Shown piece by piece: positions 1 through 11,716 of a stretch of 64,000 nucleotides of DNA. The position numbers and the translations under genes are program-made. Origin of the DNA: Sinonovacula constricta. Taxonomy: Eukaryota; Mollusca; Bivalvia; Cardiida; Solecurtidae. Below the pieces are notes generated by a model, which did not search any database, had not been told where the DNA came from, and saw nothing but the letters and a program-made list of their open reading frames with translations. The DNA lies in the NCBI GenBank assembly GCA_007844125.1, contig CM017571.1, forward strand, positions 32,722,113-32,786,112, written 5' to 3'. Each line of letters starts with the position of its first letter. Within the stretch, counting starts at the first letter, position 1.

Positions 1-1570
1 TTCCCTGCCCCGCTCTTAGAGCTCCAAACGCTAGTTTTACAACATTGACTGATTGTTGTACCCACTCTTTATTACAACAAGGCGACAAAATAACAACCAC
101 CCAACACTAAATGTTCACGGTAATAAGAATTATGCTTTAACGACTGGCCGCATTACTTGACCTTTATTACAATGTTCGACTGTGGATCTTTTAACATTAG
201 ATTCGTACTTCATGTTCCTACACTCAATATCGCAAATATAAATAGCGAATAACTGCTGCATATTTAGTTTAGTAGTTATTAAAAATAAATTAATTAAATA
301 TTACACATGGTGTTACGTCCAACACAAACTATATAAGTTATTAATCAAACAATTGCGTCCATTTTGTATAATTGAAATTTGATTTCAACAACAAAGACTT
401 ACAATGCGAAGTTCTTTTACCAAATAGGAGTATCCTATGGCATTTCATCGTACCTTTGTGAGTAATACCAACAAACCATTCAAATGCGGTTTAGAAGAGA
501 TGCAAAATTTATTGAATCTTCTAGTAAGACTGGCATGTTTTTAAATGCGTGGGAACATCTTTTAAGATTATTAATTCCGCGTAGGAATGCCATAAACCAT
601 GATGTTTAGAGATCGTAACCATAAAAACTATTTTTCTTACCTAAACTACGACACTTGAAATTCATTTGAAAGACATATCTTAGATTAATTTGTATCTTAC
701 TTCGAAGAAAATATTTATAATTTTTTATGGTTACGATGCCTAACCTTATCGCTACTGTAAAGCCCAGCTGTAAAAACTTTGAAGCTTGATGTATTGATTA
801 TTTCATGCTATAATAATATTTAAAAATGCCTAGTAATCTCTCCGTAAACATCCTCATGCACCGTTGTTGCTGTTTTAAATTATAGAGACTCTGATGCAAA
901 ATATCGCAGAACCTTATTATAAAGCTTCCAGTGGTGGCTGGTTGAACTGGAACTATTTTTCATAAGCCTAATTAATGAGAGACAATAATGAACTGTCTGC
1001 CATGTAGGTCCTTTCATTTATTTAACTCGGGTTGTATGCTTTGGCTTTATGGAGTGTATGTTGACTTATCTGCCTTTCTTGTGATACACAGGATAAACAT
1101 CGTCAACAAACATTTCCATTTTCCTTTTGAATAACATATCTCTATAAGTATGTACATGGATTTTAAGCTTATATTTATGAATAGGTAAGAAATTTCACTG
1201 TTGGTAATTGAATGTTTCTACAAAAGGACAGGCGATAAAGTCCAAGAATTCCAACTAATATGACCTACCTACTGTTTCGATATACATCGGATATTAACTA
1301 ACAAGGGCGGCAATTTCCATTTCATCGATGTACCCCATTCGTGCTAAAGCAGGCTATAAGAAGAACCACGCTGCAAGAATTGTTGACGTCGTATAAAATA
1401 GGAAAATAAGAAAAGTCCTGAGAGTTACCACAACTATTAAATTGAAATATCACTAGACAAGGGCATACAGAGTAAATGTAAAAGTTAACAAACAACAGCG
1501 GATAGAAATAGTTAAGAAAAAAAACAAAAACAACTTCCGCCTTGGAAAGGTCATTCTGCAAAAAGAACGA
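1..1570. other. AT-rich non-coding DNA, nothing recognised
   Basis: Every frame is closed by frequent stops. The longest open stretch is a leucine/phenylalanine-rich frame that looks like chance reading of AT-rich DNA. No repeat-family member, RNA gene or splice-bounded exon was identified by eye. Confidence 0.6.
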
Positions 1571-1571
1571 C

Positions 1572-1615
1572 TAGGATGCTAAAACCTGGTTTGTGGAGCG
1601 GTCCAAACTTCCTAC
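1572..1615 (+). repeat. Short fragment of interspersed repeat family YX (module Y, 3' part)
   Basis: The stretch aaacctggtttgtggagcg is the exact reverse complement of part of the Y copy near 34.31 kb. What follows, ending in acttcct, resembles the end of Y copies near 9.88 kb. Only about 45 bases are recognisable, so this is a relic. Confidence 0.45.
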
Positions 1616-2125
1616 AAGGCTTTATACGAACAAACAGTAAATAAAACATTCCCTCAAAAGTGAGACAACTGACAACAAACACCTGCATCGGGTGTTAACA
1701 ACTCATAAAAGTACTTTACACTTACAATATGACACTAAATATGTAGAGGATCTGGCACGAGATGTCATTTTATACAAACATTTATTAACAAGTCTTGGAA
1801 AAGTAACAGAGTTTTTCAGTTTTCCTGAACGAGTTTTTATATATGTTTGTATTCCATGACAACGAGTGCCAGAGTCTTTTCATCTTATGATTTTAATCGC
1901 CTGTATACGATTTACGAAAATTTAACAACACAGCTTTTGAAATTGTGGTATAAGATGTTTTGCATTATGATGGTGTCGACGGCGTCATCAATCAAAAAGC
2001 TGTATTAGGCTAGTGTAATATAACAAAATATGTAATGGGTATATCGAAAAGAAAACAATAGAAATCATATGAACAATTAACAATTAACATATGTAAAATA
2101 TGTACAGGCGATAAAAGGCTGGGCA
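1616..2125. other. AT-rich non-coding DNA, nothing recognised
   Basis: No coding signal, repeat or structured RNA was seen here. It lies between a YX relic and the tail of a LINE fragment. Confidence 0.5.
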
Positions 2126-2127
2126 AC

Positions 2128-2505
2128 CTAATCAATACAATACAATACAATTTTTTATTGCATTAAAACATACATGTTTTATAGCAAGGCATTATAAACA
2201 TACATGTAATTGTGACAAATGATAGGATACATGGGTTAGAGACATTAGTTTATCTGAAGAGCAACATAAAGATATTAGTTTCTCAAATTGTTTGCAAAGT
2301 ATATATATATATATATTTTGAAACGTTTCTAATAATATTTTTTGATCTTGTTTTCATTAATAAAGCAAATTTCTGTTTAGTTGGCCATGTATAATAGTAT
2401 CTTTAAGTAAAGGGAGCGTAGTTGAGAACATTTTGGACAAATTAGTAGAAAGTGGTATTCTGTTTCGATTTGGTTCATATTACAATTTCTACATACGTTT
2501 ACATA
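2128..2505 (-). pseudogene. 3' end of a degraded non-LTR retrotransposon (LINE)
   Basis: Read on the minus strand, about 2365-2495 encodes a Cys-His cluster of the form CRNCNMNQIETEYHFLLICP. This is the C-terminal motif (CxxC, then E-x-HF, then C) found downstream of the reverse transcriptase in many LINEs; the LINE at 49.6 kb in this window has the same type of tail. The minus-strand 3' end carries a short tandem run of attgt units near 2131-2155, typical of LINE insertions that end in a microsatellite. Stops interrupt the frame after the motif. The upstream boundary is unclear; a second CxxCxE-like segment near 2.72 kb may or may not belong. Confidence 0.5.
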
Positions 2506-2814
2506 AGTTTCTACATAAATCAAGGGAGAGAGTATTTGAAATAATCAATTATTGTGCAAAAACATTAAAAGAAATAATCGAATTTTAGACAACAATCAAA
2601 ATCAACAAAACAAAATATAGTATTGTGAAGCGACTTTAGGTAATGAGATCCAAATGTAATGTTATAATAAGCCGAGGGTTTATAAGAAAATGACAAATTA
2701 ATAAGCCTTTCATGACATATTTTACATCTGGTATTGTCTTCACCTATATAGGTAATAACACACGATGTTCTACGTGAATATAAGTGTGTGTGACCCTCAG
2801 AAAATCTCAACTAC

Positions 2815-4849
2815 TATTGCCTGTACAGGTAACATATCAGTATGGAATGTGGATATGTTATAAAATATAAATAGTATGCTTTTAATAGGTGTTATAAAGA
2901 AGTTTCTGGTTTTCGCAGTAATTAATATTCAGACATTTATAAAGTAAAGCTGAAATGAACGAAATGTATATAATTTGTATAAGTCTTCATATATTGCATT
3001 TTTGGGTGTGTTACATTACTAGTTTAATATAATAACAACTTTGGGATTAAAACAGAAAATCAGATCTCAAATTATTTAAAATATTTAAAATATTATACAT
3101 ACAATGTCACATGCGGTGCATTGTTGTACGATTTAAATAACATCAATGCTAGTTATTTTATCTGGCGTTATTTTACAAAGACGGATTCTTTCCTTTATAT
3201 AATCACTTTTACTGGAAAACAATCTTTATTTGTTTAAGACGTAGCGAGTCAAGATCGTTACGTTTATTTGCTATGTTATGTATGTCAGGCATAGTCTAAT
3301 TATTGAAGCGATAAACATTATACACTAAACATTATTTTTAATTTTGAAAAAGCAACATATATTTCTAATTGCTTAAACCTTGTGTAATGTGTAAATGGCT
3401 ATTAAAACAATTTATTTTTATCTTTTTTATTGTCAGTTATTTCCTCATTGGTGAAAGGAATATTTTAAGGATACACTTTTTATTTTGAAAATGGTTCATA
3501 ATAGGACTTCGAAGATTGTGGGGTTTACAATAGAAACAAAGACATAACATTTGCTTTCATTTTTCTTATTAAAATGGTTACATCTGTAAATTGCTTCCTA
3601 TTCTTGAAAAGTCAGTTTATGACTGTCAATGTAGGTGTTGTGCTAAACAAAGCTCGATATTATGCAGCCAGATACATATTACTGAACACCTGCACATGCT
3701 CTTAATTGTTTCAATGTGTTCCTCTTTGAATGCCATGCGTGTTTGTCTTGTTTTTTTTTGTTTTGTTTTTGTTTTGTTTTAAGATCAGATCATTTGCCTT
3801 AAATAAAAGACACGTTCGTTCAACTGCATATTTTATTGCTCGAAAAAATCAGTAATTGTTTTATTTCTAGATCCATTGCCTTAAAATGAAGACTTGTCCT
3901 TACACGTAATACTCTTTCGCTCGAATGCTACGAAGTCTACTGAACTGAGAAATGCGATGAACAATCATATGCTGATTAGATGCAACCCGTTAACTTAAGG
4001 TGAAGAACAAAACCTGATCAATTCCAACCACTAGTTACACAGTCAAATAACATAATTTATTAAATTTGAATTAATGATAAACAAAACGTTTATAACATAA
4101 AATAATAAAACATAGACATTAAAGTAGTGTCAGTCTTATGTTTTAAGTGTTTAAATATGACATATAATCGTTCAATTAATATACATATATGTCGAACATT
4201 CGAAGACAATTCTTAATACGCTCCTATTATGCCTAAATATGTTTCTTCTATTGCCTTTATAAAGCAGACCAGATTAACACGCATGGTTTGTACTTGTCAT
4301 TTGTAGATGAAAGTAATTTCATTAAAGTCTTAACCAATGTTTACCGCGTCTTAATTTACCCTTCTATTTTGTTCGGTAGATTTGACATAAATATGTTGCT
4401 TTCGACTAATTTTACAACCATACATGCCAAAAATATCCTTTCGAACATGCGTAAATGTATATGTTTATTTCCGGATTTATATCTGAAACCAAATCTCTTC
4501 GAATCTTGTTAAAATGAAATGTTAACTATCTGCTTCAAGGATCAACTTCTATATTTGACATTTTCAGCTATACGAAAATTAATATGCTGCAACAATTCAT
4601 TTGATCAATATATCCGTATACTTTGCATCTTCTTTGAGCTAACTTCTATTTTGTGTGCACGAAAAATGACATTTTATGAACAGATGATATGGCTATAAAG
4701 GTCGCTTTTCCTTATTTATGTTACCAATTTGCAAAATACTAAAACACGTTGTTATTAAATATATTGATCTTCCTTAAAATGCCTATAGTTAATCAATAAT
4801 GTGGGTTAAAATAAAAAAATACTCTCCACTCGATTTGTAGTCATTTTGT
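2815..4849. other. AT-rich non-coding DNA, nothing recognised
   Basis: Only short frames rich in hydrophobic residues occur here. A T-rich stretch with ttttg units lies near 3750-3780. No transposon protein, SINE head or convincing exon was seen. Confidence 0.55.
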
Positions 4850-5110
4850 CCAGAACTACAGTTGTCTGAAATAATAAAACACCCTCTTATTGTTACTTCT
4901 TTCTAAAAGTAAGTAGTTAAAAGCATGTTTTCGTCGTGCGAACGAGAATTTTACACAAATATTATTGTTGTTTGTCTTCTTTAATCTTAGACTGTCCTTA
5001 TTTAAGAAAATGTTGAAGAATCATAAAAATAAAATTTTATTCGACGAAGAAAACATTTATTTCGAACATATTTATATAATAGTTTATATAGATTTTTAGT
5101 TAATCAACAA
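4850..5110 (+). repeat. Diverged direct repeat, copy 1 of 2
   Basis: This segment aligns by eye, with many substitutions and small indels, to 5910-6172. Shared landmarks in order are ataataaaacaccct, cgtgcgaacga versus catgcgaacga, tccttattt followed by gaaaat, and ttcgacgaagaaa followed by atttcgaaca. The period between copies is about 1.06 kb. No coding content is apparent. It could be an old segmental duplication or two copies of an unclassified repeat. Confidence 0.65.
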
Positions 5111-5909
5111 AGTTTATCAATGCTTGAGTAGACTTATAAGTAGTAGCCTAAGTATGTCACTTACATCATCATCTACTTAGCATATAATAAATGACACAAG
5201 ATGTTTGCGTACGCAACGACACCACTACTATGTCATGATAAACGCAGTGATTTTTACGTTACTAGCATAATACTGTTACTTTTTACTATGATTAGCATGA
5301 TATTTCTTCTCCGGTTCTATTATGTCCGGTTTAAATGAATTATTTGTTATTACGAAGCTCTAGTTTCCTTGTTCTTCCTTTTATCAATCTCAATCTGTTT
5401 TAAATGCATGCTGTAATATGAAAACAAACAAAATAAAACAGTTTATGCTAAATAAATTTATTTTTATAACATCGCTGTTCACATGATTAGAAATCAAGAA
5501 ATTCAAACATGTTTTGTTTTTCCTGATCACATTTACTGCCTCAAAATACCTATAGAAACGTAGCATCAGCGCCACACCACTAGACAATCTAATATAAATA
5601 ACGTATACAATCAAAATGTATTATAGTAAACCTATACTTTATTAACTGCGTAGAAAATAAATTAAATACCTTTAATTTGTTTAAAGCTTTGTAGCAGTTA
5701 TCAACTGTTTTTTGGATTGTTTTTACAATTAAATGATATATACAAAGGAAGCAAATGCTTCATCGTGGCTAGACCTTTGCTTAATTGAGTTCTACAAACC
5801 AACCAATTGTTTCATTTTGTGCAATCTTTAGAACGCTATTACAGGCAGAAAGGAACTTTATTTCATACAAAATTATAGTTGTTCATACTCCTAACATTAC
5901 ACTTTTTTT

Positions 5910-6172
5910 CTATAACTACACATCGGCTATAATAATAAAACACCCTTTTAATGTAAATTCTTAAGTTCATTTTCTAGATAACCGAGAAATAAAAAAACAT
6001 CTTTTTATCATGCGAACGAACCTTTGGTATTAATATTTTTTTTTCTTTTCTAATTTTGAACATTCCTTATTTGAGAAAATAATTAAGAATTATAAAATAA
6101 AAGTTCATTTCGACGAAGAAATATTATTTCGAACAGATTTATATCATAGTTAATATATATTTTTAACCAATG
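5910..6172 (+). repeat. Diverged direct repeat, copy 2 of 2
   Basis: This is the partner of the repeat at 4850-5110, with the same ordered landmarks and the same orientation. The intervening 0.8 kb (5111-5909) contains no recognised gene or element. Confidence 0.65.
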
Positions 6173-7105
6173 TCAGAATTGTCAAAGTAAGTTCATTTTT
6201 AAGGTACTCAACATCCGACTTTACGTCAAATGTCTTTCTAAACAACAAAGAATACACACAATGACTTAACAATGAAATACTGTATTTAAATCGGTAATTT
6301 GTCTCTTACATTGTTGAAGCTTATTTGAAGGACATTGAAATTTGTGACGTCTGGTCATATAAAAGAAAAAGTACGTTCTTTGATCAAGGAGGTAACACGT
6401 GCTTTATCTTTATGCAGAAAGTAAAATATGGCTGCTAATGTGATAACATCCGGACGTTCAGCTTAAAGGTTGTCACGTTTTTAAATCTTGTAAAATGCAT
6501 AAACCAATTTACCTATTTATACTCGTATATGCGCCCAAATTGAATGAATTATTTTCATATCAAATAAAAAGGTTTATACTTTAATCCTGTTATATCGATA
6601 TCTGACAAATAGAAAACATTAAATCCTATCAAATAGCCATAATAAAGTCAAGATTCTTGCTGAAACGACATTTAAAAGCGTAGCCTAGAATGACCCCATT
6701 TATGGAATTCTCCAGTTGTAGGAGGTAAAAAGTAAGCTGCCAAATGATATATACGTATAAGTGGTTCTTTAAATATATGTATATATGTATTTATATATAT
6801 AATCGTTTCCAACAAGTTGGTAATTTATAGAGAACATTCGACATTCAAACAATTGATAAAATAAAGACATAAACATTCGATTTTTTTCTAAACCTTTTCA
6901 CTTAAACGATTATTTATAATAAAAAAAGAAAATCTAAGACATTTGCGTTAAGAAAGATGTATTCATTTTACAGCAGCAAAAGAGCAGATACTGATCAGAC
7001 GGCATCAATTAGAGACTTGGATTATCTGGATATGCACTTTTTGAATACGTCAGCGCTTGGACTATCTTTATTCAAATAAATCGGCTTTCCTTTCGTTGCT
7101 TCATA
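6173..7105. other. AT-rich non-coding DNA, nothing recognised
   Basis: Short AT-rich tracts such as tatatgtatatatg near 6775-6800 are present. No coding or RNA feature is supported. Confidence 0.5.
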
Positions 7106-7296
7106 TTTGAGAAACCCATCAGGAAGTGCGAGGTTAAAGTTCTGTATAACCGGTTTAATCACCCCAATCGGTCCATATTGCCTACTGACCGTTCTAAGGC
7201 GGTAACTGTCGTATTTGCTCTTATTGAAGAATGACTCATCACAGATTTGTTATTTTGGTATATGTTGCAATGCTCAATTTGTCATACATTCTTATA
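7106..7296 (-). repeat. Interspersed repeat family YX, module Y (internally deleted)
   Basis: On the minus strand this matches the Y consensus inferred from the other copies in the window. It runs from tgttgcaatgctca and the bases after it (5' side of Y) through gcggtaactg and ccggttta to aggaagtgcgagg and gaaaccca (3' side). A block of about 60 bases in the middle of Y is missing, between the tcacagatttgtt and ttggtatatg landmarks. No protein is encoded. Confidence 0.75.
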
Positions 7297-8650
7297 AGTG
7301 CTTACCAGGTTAATAGTCAGGCAGATATATATAAAAAGATCTTTTTTGTCGAAATACTATCAATATCATAAGTTTGACTTTAAATACTAGAAAATAAGTT
7401 ATTAATTACAGGTTGTTTGTTTATCTTTTGTTCTAAACTGACGAAAAGACGATCAACTCTAACCAAATATGTTCTGCTCTATTCTCTTTATAACAACGAC
7501 ATTTAAAGCCAGACGAAATTATCTCACGAAGGAATAAAATTTTGTTTTCCGACTTAATCTAGCAAAGTTTTTTTTATTTAAGCTGACATGAGATGACATT
7601 AATGCAAGACAAACGGCTCTGATATTAAACGACATGTATGCAGTTGTAAAAGTTTCATTGAGACAGACTGTTTAAGGACAAGAAAACTTAATCTGGATGT
7701 TTGGATTGAGATAAAATGCACATTTTCAGCGTATTGAACATGTTTCTATTTAGCATAAATTATTTTCAGAAATCTAAATCTGGTTTAACCTATACCCACA
7801 GCGGTATTTCTAATGTAAGTGACATTCTTCTTACTTGACGTACTACGAGGCCAAACTACATTTCGTTTTATCCTTAATGTCCTTCGAAGATAATAAACAT
7901 CGATTCTATACTTGCCGTCTGTTGTCTATTGTCATATCTTTTACATATTAAACGTTTTCGAGTAACTATATCAAAGCGTACTAAAATAACACATGTACGC
8001 CTTTCGCTTCTCAGTAACGAATTGCTCAAAGTTAATTCATGTGATCCGTCCACCTGTTCGCTAGTTTATTATTTCCTTAAACAACCCATTCTTCTGACAT
8101 GTAGTTTTATAGCAATTATTTAAGATGACATCTACCAAAGTTGCTAAAAATCAGCTTCGGTGTACAATCGAGCAACAAGAGATAAAGTGGAAAAAACCCC
8201 GAATCAGAATATTTTTTTACATCAAACTTCGAGCATATCAATACTATTGCACAATACTGTTGGTTATACGACCGTCTACCCATGTTTTACAATCTGTATA
8301 TCTTTGCGGTCTTTCTTGAAGCTTCTAGTTTTACAATTTTATCCAAATCATTGTTTCTATTTACAACTTATTCAAGTAATTAATATTTTAAGATTATATC
8401 GGGTATAAAACATCATAGTGACTTCGAGAAATTAATTGTTGATTCAAGTATGATTCAAGTAGTTTTATTAGTAGACACTTTTTAATTTAACACAAATCTT
8501 ACGCATTTTTTTGTCATGCAAAATACAAATAAAATATTTTGCTCTTAGAGTCCTGTCGTTCGTAGCCTGTTAAATACCACGTGACCAAACTTAAACATTT
8601 AGTGTAGACGCTGATCACTAAGCTACCTATAAATTACCTTTACGTGCAGC
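7297..8650. other. AT-rich non-coding DNA, nothing recognised
   Basis: Two overlapping frames of 64-82 codons near 7929-8408 have no recognisable domain and AT-driven composition. They are not supported as genes. Confidence 0.5.
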
Positions 8651-8651
8651 T

Positions 8652-8957
8652 GTTTTTTGGGCTTATTGTCCCACTAACAGTATTTCAGTTATCGAGAGAC
8701 GGTGTCCACTTGAAGCAGATATATTGCTGCCTTCACTGTGTATAGCATGCCGTGAAAACCTGGCATGATACCACACACAGTCACATTATCCTGACACCGG
8801 ACCAACCAGTCCTGGAACTACCCTTATATCGGCTTGAGCGTTAGCAAAGGAGCTATAGCACTACAATTTTAAATGACTTTGACATGTCGTGGCTAGGGAT
8901 CGAATCAGGGGCCTTCCATACCTGTAGCCGAGGCTTTACCGATTTCGCTACTAGGTC
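8652..8957 (-). repeat. tRNA-derived SINE, full-length-looking copy (SINE family 1)
   Basis: On the minus strand the element starts with a tRNA-like head. A-box-like tagcgaaatcggtaaagc is followed by B-box-like gattcgatccc. A body of about 200 bases follows, and the 3' end is gacaataagccc. Body landmarks (gtcaggataatgtgactg, catgctatacacagtgaag, tgttagtgggacaata) are shared with the copy at 61.56-61.85 kb on the plus strand. SINEs of this kind depend on LINE machinery and are transcribed by RNA polymerase III; here that is inferred only from the boxes. Confidence 0.8.
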
Positions 8958-8994
8958 AAGTTATGGAGATGTAAAAACATAACTAAGATTTTCG

Positions 8995-9158
8995 GGGCTC
9001 CGTTATCGCAAGGATTACTCCTCTGCCTTCCCGGCCTCTCAGCAATGGTTTGAATGGGCGAGAGACTTAATGTGAAGAGTTTTTCCAGCTGACCTGAGGA
9101 GCGCCACTGGTTTTACACATACATTTGATTGGCGTCTTAAACCACCAAAATAAATTTC
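8995..9158 (+). repeat. SINE family 2 copy, diverged
   Basis: The plus strand contains aatgtgaagag, a stretch around cagctgacctgaggagcgcc, and actggttttacacatacat. This order matches the reverse complement of the copy at 26.88-27.06 kb and the copy at 11.33-11.46 kb. The presumed tRNA-like head (around 9000-9060) is poorly preserved. Confidence 0.6.
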
Positions 9159-9650
9159 CGTTGCTAAAGTAACTACATCTGCCTCTGCAAAATATTTTAA
9201 AACTATAAAAACAGCAACAAAAACATGGCAGATAATCAAACTCGGAATGTTTATACATTTGCCGGGCGGAATATTAAACTTTACTCAGACTAACATATGT
9301 GTGCAGTTTACCAGTTGCATTCAAATAACACAAAAACAACAACAACATTTAAAATAATAAAAAATGAACATTAGCATAAAGCGGAATTATTCCAATATTT
9401 TGGAGAATAATGGACTACTTAAAGCCAAGTAACTCAATATAAAGTCATCATAAATGTCTGTTCTAAGAATAACAGAAGTTTCTTTTCTGCTACTCTCTTA
9501 CAGCCGGAATAACGGCAAAATACATTGTTACAACTGAAATGGAATGTTGTTGTCTCATTTTATAGTTAATTTCACTTGTTCGACAGTCATATAAATGTAA
9601 AATACTTTTATTTATCTCATGAGGGGGGTGTGGGGGGGATAATCTGACAA
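9159..9650. other. AT-rich spacer, nothing recognised
   Basis: A G-rich run (gaggggggtgtggggggga) lies near 9620-9640 just before a YX copy. No gene or RNA is supported. Confidence 0.45.
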
Positions 9651-9654
9651 CTAT

Positions 9655-9900
9655 TACGAATATATGACAAAGTCATATGAGCATTGCAACATATACCAAC
9701 ATATGGAAAGGCACAGGACAAAGATATTCACATGCAAGCCAAATGTAAAAGCAAGAAAAAAATCTGTGAGTCTTTAAACAAAAAGAGCAAACCCAACGGT
9801 TACCGCATTGGAACGGTCAAGCGGCAAAGGGGTCCGACTGAGGTGCTTAAGCCGGTTTTACAGAGCTGTAAGATCGCACTTCCTCAAATGAGCAATGAAA
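9655..9900 (+). repeat. Interspersed repeat family YX, module Y, near-complete copy
   Basis: This copy shows most of module Y in order. It has gagcattgcaacatatacca, a stretch around ggcacaggacaaagatattcacatg, aaaagagcaaaccca, cggttaccgcattggaacgg, a hairpin-forming cggc...gtccg segment, aagccggttttacagagct and cgcacttcct. A small open frame crosses it, but it is not conserved in other copies, so it is not a gene. Confidence 0.8.
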
Positions 9901-9904
9901 AGAA

Positions 9905-11320
9905 AACCGGCGCACGATAAAAACCTTGAACAGTGACACAAGATTCGATCTGAAGATTTTGGAATTTTCTTTAAGAACACATATATATAAATATATATCT
10001 CTTTATTCCTCCATTTAAGTAGATACAAGAAATACATACATATAAGTTTACAAACTGAACAAAACATGCAACTTTACTGAGACAAACAAATGAAAAACAA
10101 GTTTATGCATGTAAAAATTTAAGTAATTACAGAGAGAACAACATATGAAGACAAGAAATAGGGTAGCACTTAAAAAGATCAATAAAGCAGTCGAACAAAT
10201 GCGCAATAAATAGGCGATACAATTTTTTTATATAATGCGGTTAAAATCTCTTCAATTACATTCAAAAAGAATTTCGATTTTATCTATCAAAGTTACTTAA
10301 TTATGATAATTTTTGTTTAATGACTGTTATACCAAAAGTGGCAACGTGACAAAATGACGTGATGTTATGTTATTAATATGACATAAATGGTTATTTCTAT
10401 TTTCACAAATATTGCTTACAGTATATATACAGTATATATTATGTAAACAAAAAAGGTCTATAGTTACTTAACATAACAAGCAAACATAAACTAAACTGAA
10501 ATCATATATTAAAGACATAAACTACAGTAACTTGTTTCGGAGAAATTTTCTTCTATTCGACATATATATATATATATATTCTATTGGGTATTATAAAAAA
10601 TCGTATAATAAAAAAAATAAGGGTCGCTATGCTACTTTATACGCTGACTCATCTTTACTATCGCTGCTATTTGGCACCAACGTTGCAAAAACCGCTAACC
10701 TGTCCAAGTATCTTAATTTTCATGAAAACAATTTAAAACATTCGTAAAATCTTTTGATACTGAATATTCGAGTAGATGGCCGAGTGCTATGCTAGTTTCC
10801 TTAATAAAAGTAATGCAATACGTACTCGAAAATACATGTGAAAATGCGTTCTATGACGTAAAGATAAATTGATGCTTTGAGCTTCGTACATGTATTAGTT
10901 AGATTGATATTTATGATCCAAAATCACCCAATACAGCTACATGCAATAAAATATTAAATTGTTGCAGATACAAAAAGTAGAAAACTAAGTCACAACATTT
11001 ATTTGTTCAGTTAATTATTTAAAAAAAATATTGGAGACAAACCAAACTAAGGCAGTTGAATGCCTTTCTCTCCAACTTGTGTAGCTGCAGTTTAATGCAC
11101 ACAACGGGTATCCATAAAAAATAAATGCATACTTTCTTTTTATCGAACAAACGTATTAAGTTCACGCGGACAAGCTGATTTTCAGAAGATAAAATTAACA
11201 TTTGTTTCCTTAAATATGTGTTTCTAGTTAGTCATATATTTTGTAGTTTTAGTAAGAAGGAATTCCAAAATTTTAGTTTAGGAATAACATTGCAAGGACA
11301 CAATCAAAGTCATTTCAGCG
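9905..11320. other. AT-rich non-coding DNA with short AT microsatellites
   Basis: TA dinucleotide runs occur near 9985-10000 and 10561-10580. Small frames on both strands are dominated by these runs. No gene is supported. Confidence 0.5.
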
Positions 11321-11324
11321 TAGT

Positions 11325-11460
11325 CCAGCCATTTTGGCGGAGGAACATCTCAGATAAATGTCTAGGTAAAACCACTGGCTCATCGCAAGTCAGCTGCAAG
11401 AACTTCCACTTAGTCCGCGACTCAACCACTCGGATACTGGACCTCCCTCTCTCTAGATAA
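11325..11460 (-). repeat. SINE family 2 copy, truncated
   Basis: On the minus strand, a tRNA-like head fragment (ccgagtggttgagtcg) is followed by cagctgacttgcgatgagcc, agtggttttacctagacat and a stretch around atctgagatgttcctccgcc. This is the same order as at 26.88-27.06 kb. A small plus-strand frame over it is a by-product of the SINE. Confidence 0.65.
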
Positions 11461-11572
11461 TGGAGTTAATAAAGGTCTTAATAGTCTTATTCAACATCTT
11501 GTTCTACTTTTGATACGTATTCTATATTCTTTTTCCTTTTGATTTCGTTTTCCTATTTTTCACAAGAACAAA

Positions 11573-11716
11573 ACCAAGAACAACAACAACCACAGCAGCA
11601 GCAACAACAACAATATCTACAACATCAACAACAACAACAGCAAATACTACTTCTACTACTACTACTACTACTATTACTACTACTACTACTTCCACTACTA
11701 CCACTACTACTTCTTA
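11573..11716. repeat. Compound trinucleotide microsatellite (CAA/CAG then CTA)
   Basis: The plus strand reads as imperfect caa/cag units followed by cta/ctt units. This generates glutamine- and leucine-rich frames on one strand and valine-rich frames on the other. These are low-complexity reading frames, not genes. Confidence 0.9.

Noticed and set aside
9684..9920. 78-codon Lys-rich frame as a small gene
   Set aside because: It lies inside a Y repeat module and the frame is not kept in other copies of the repeat.
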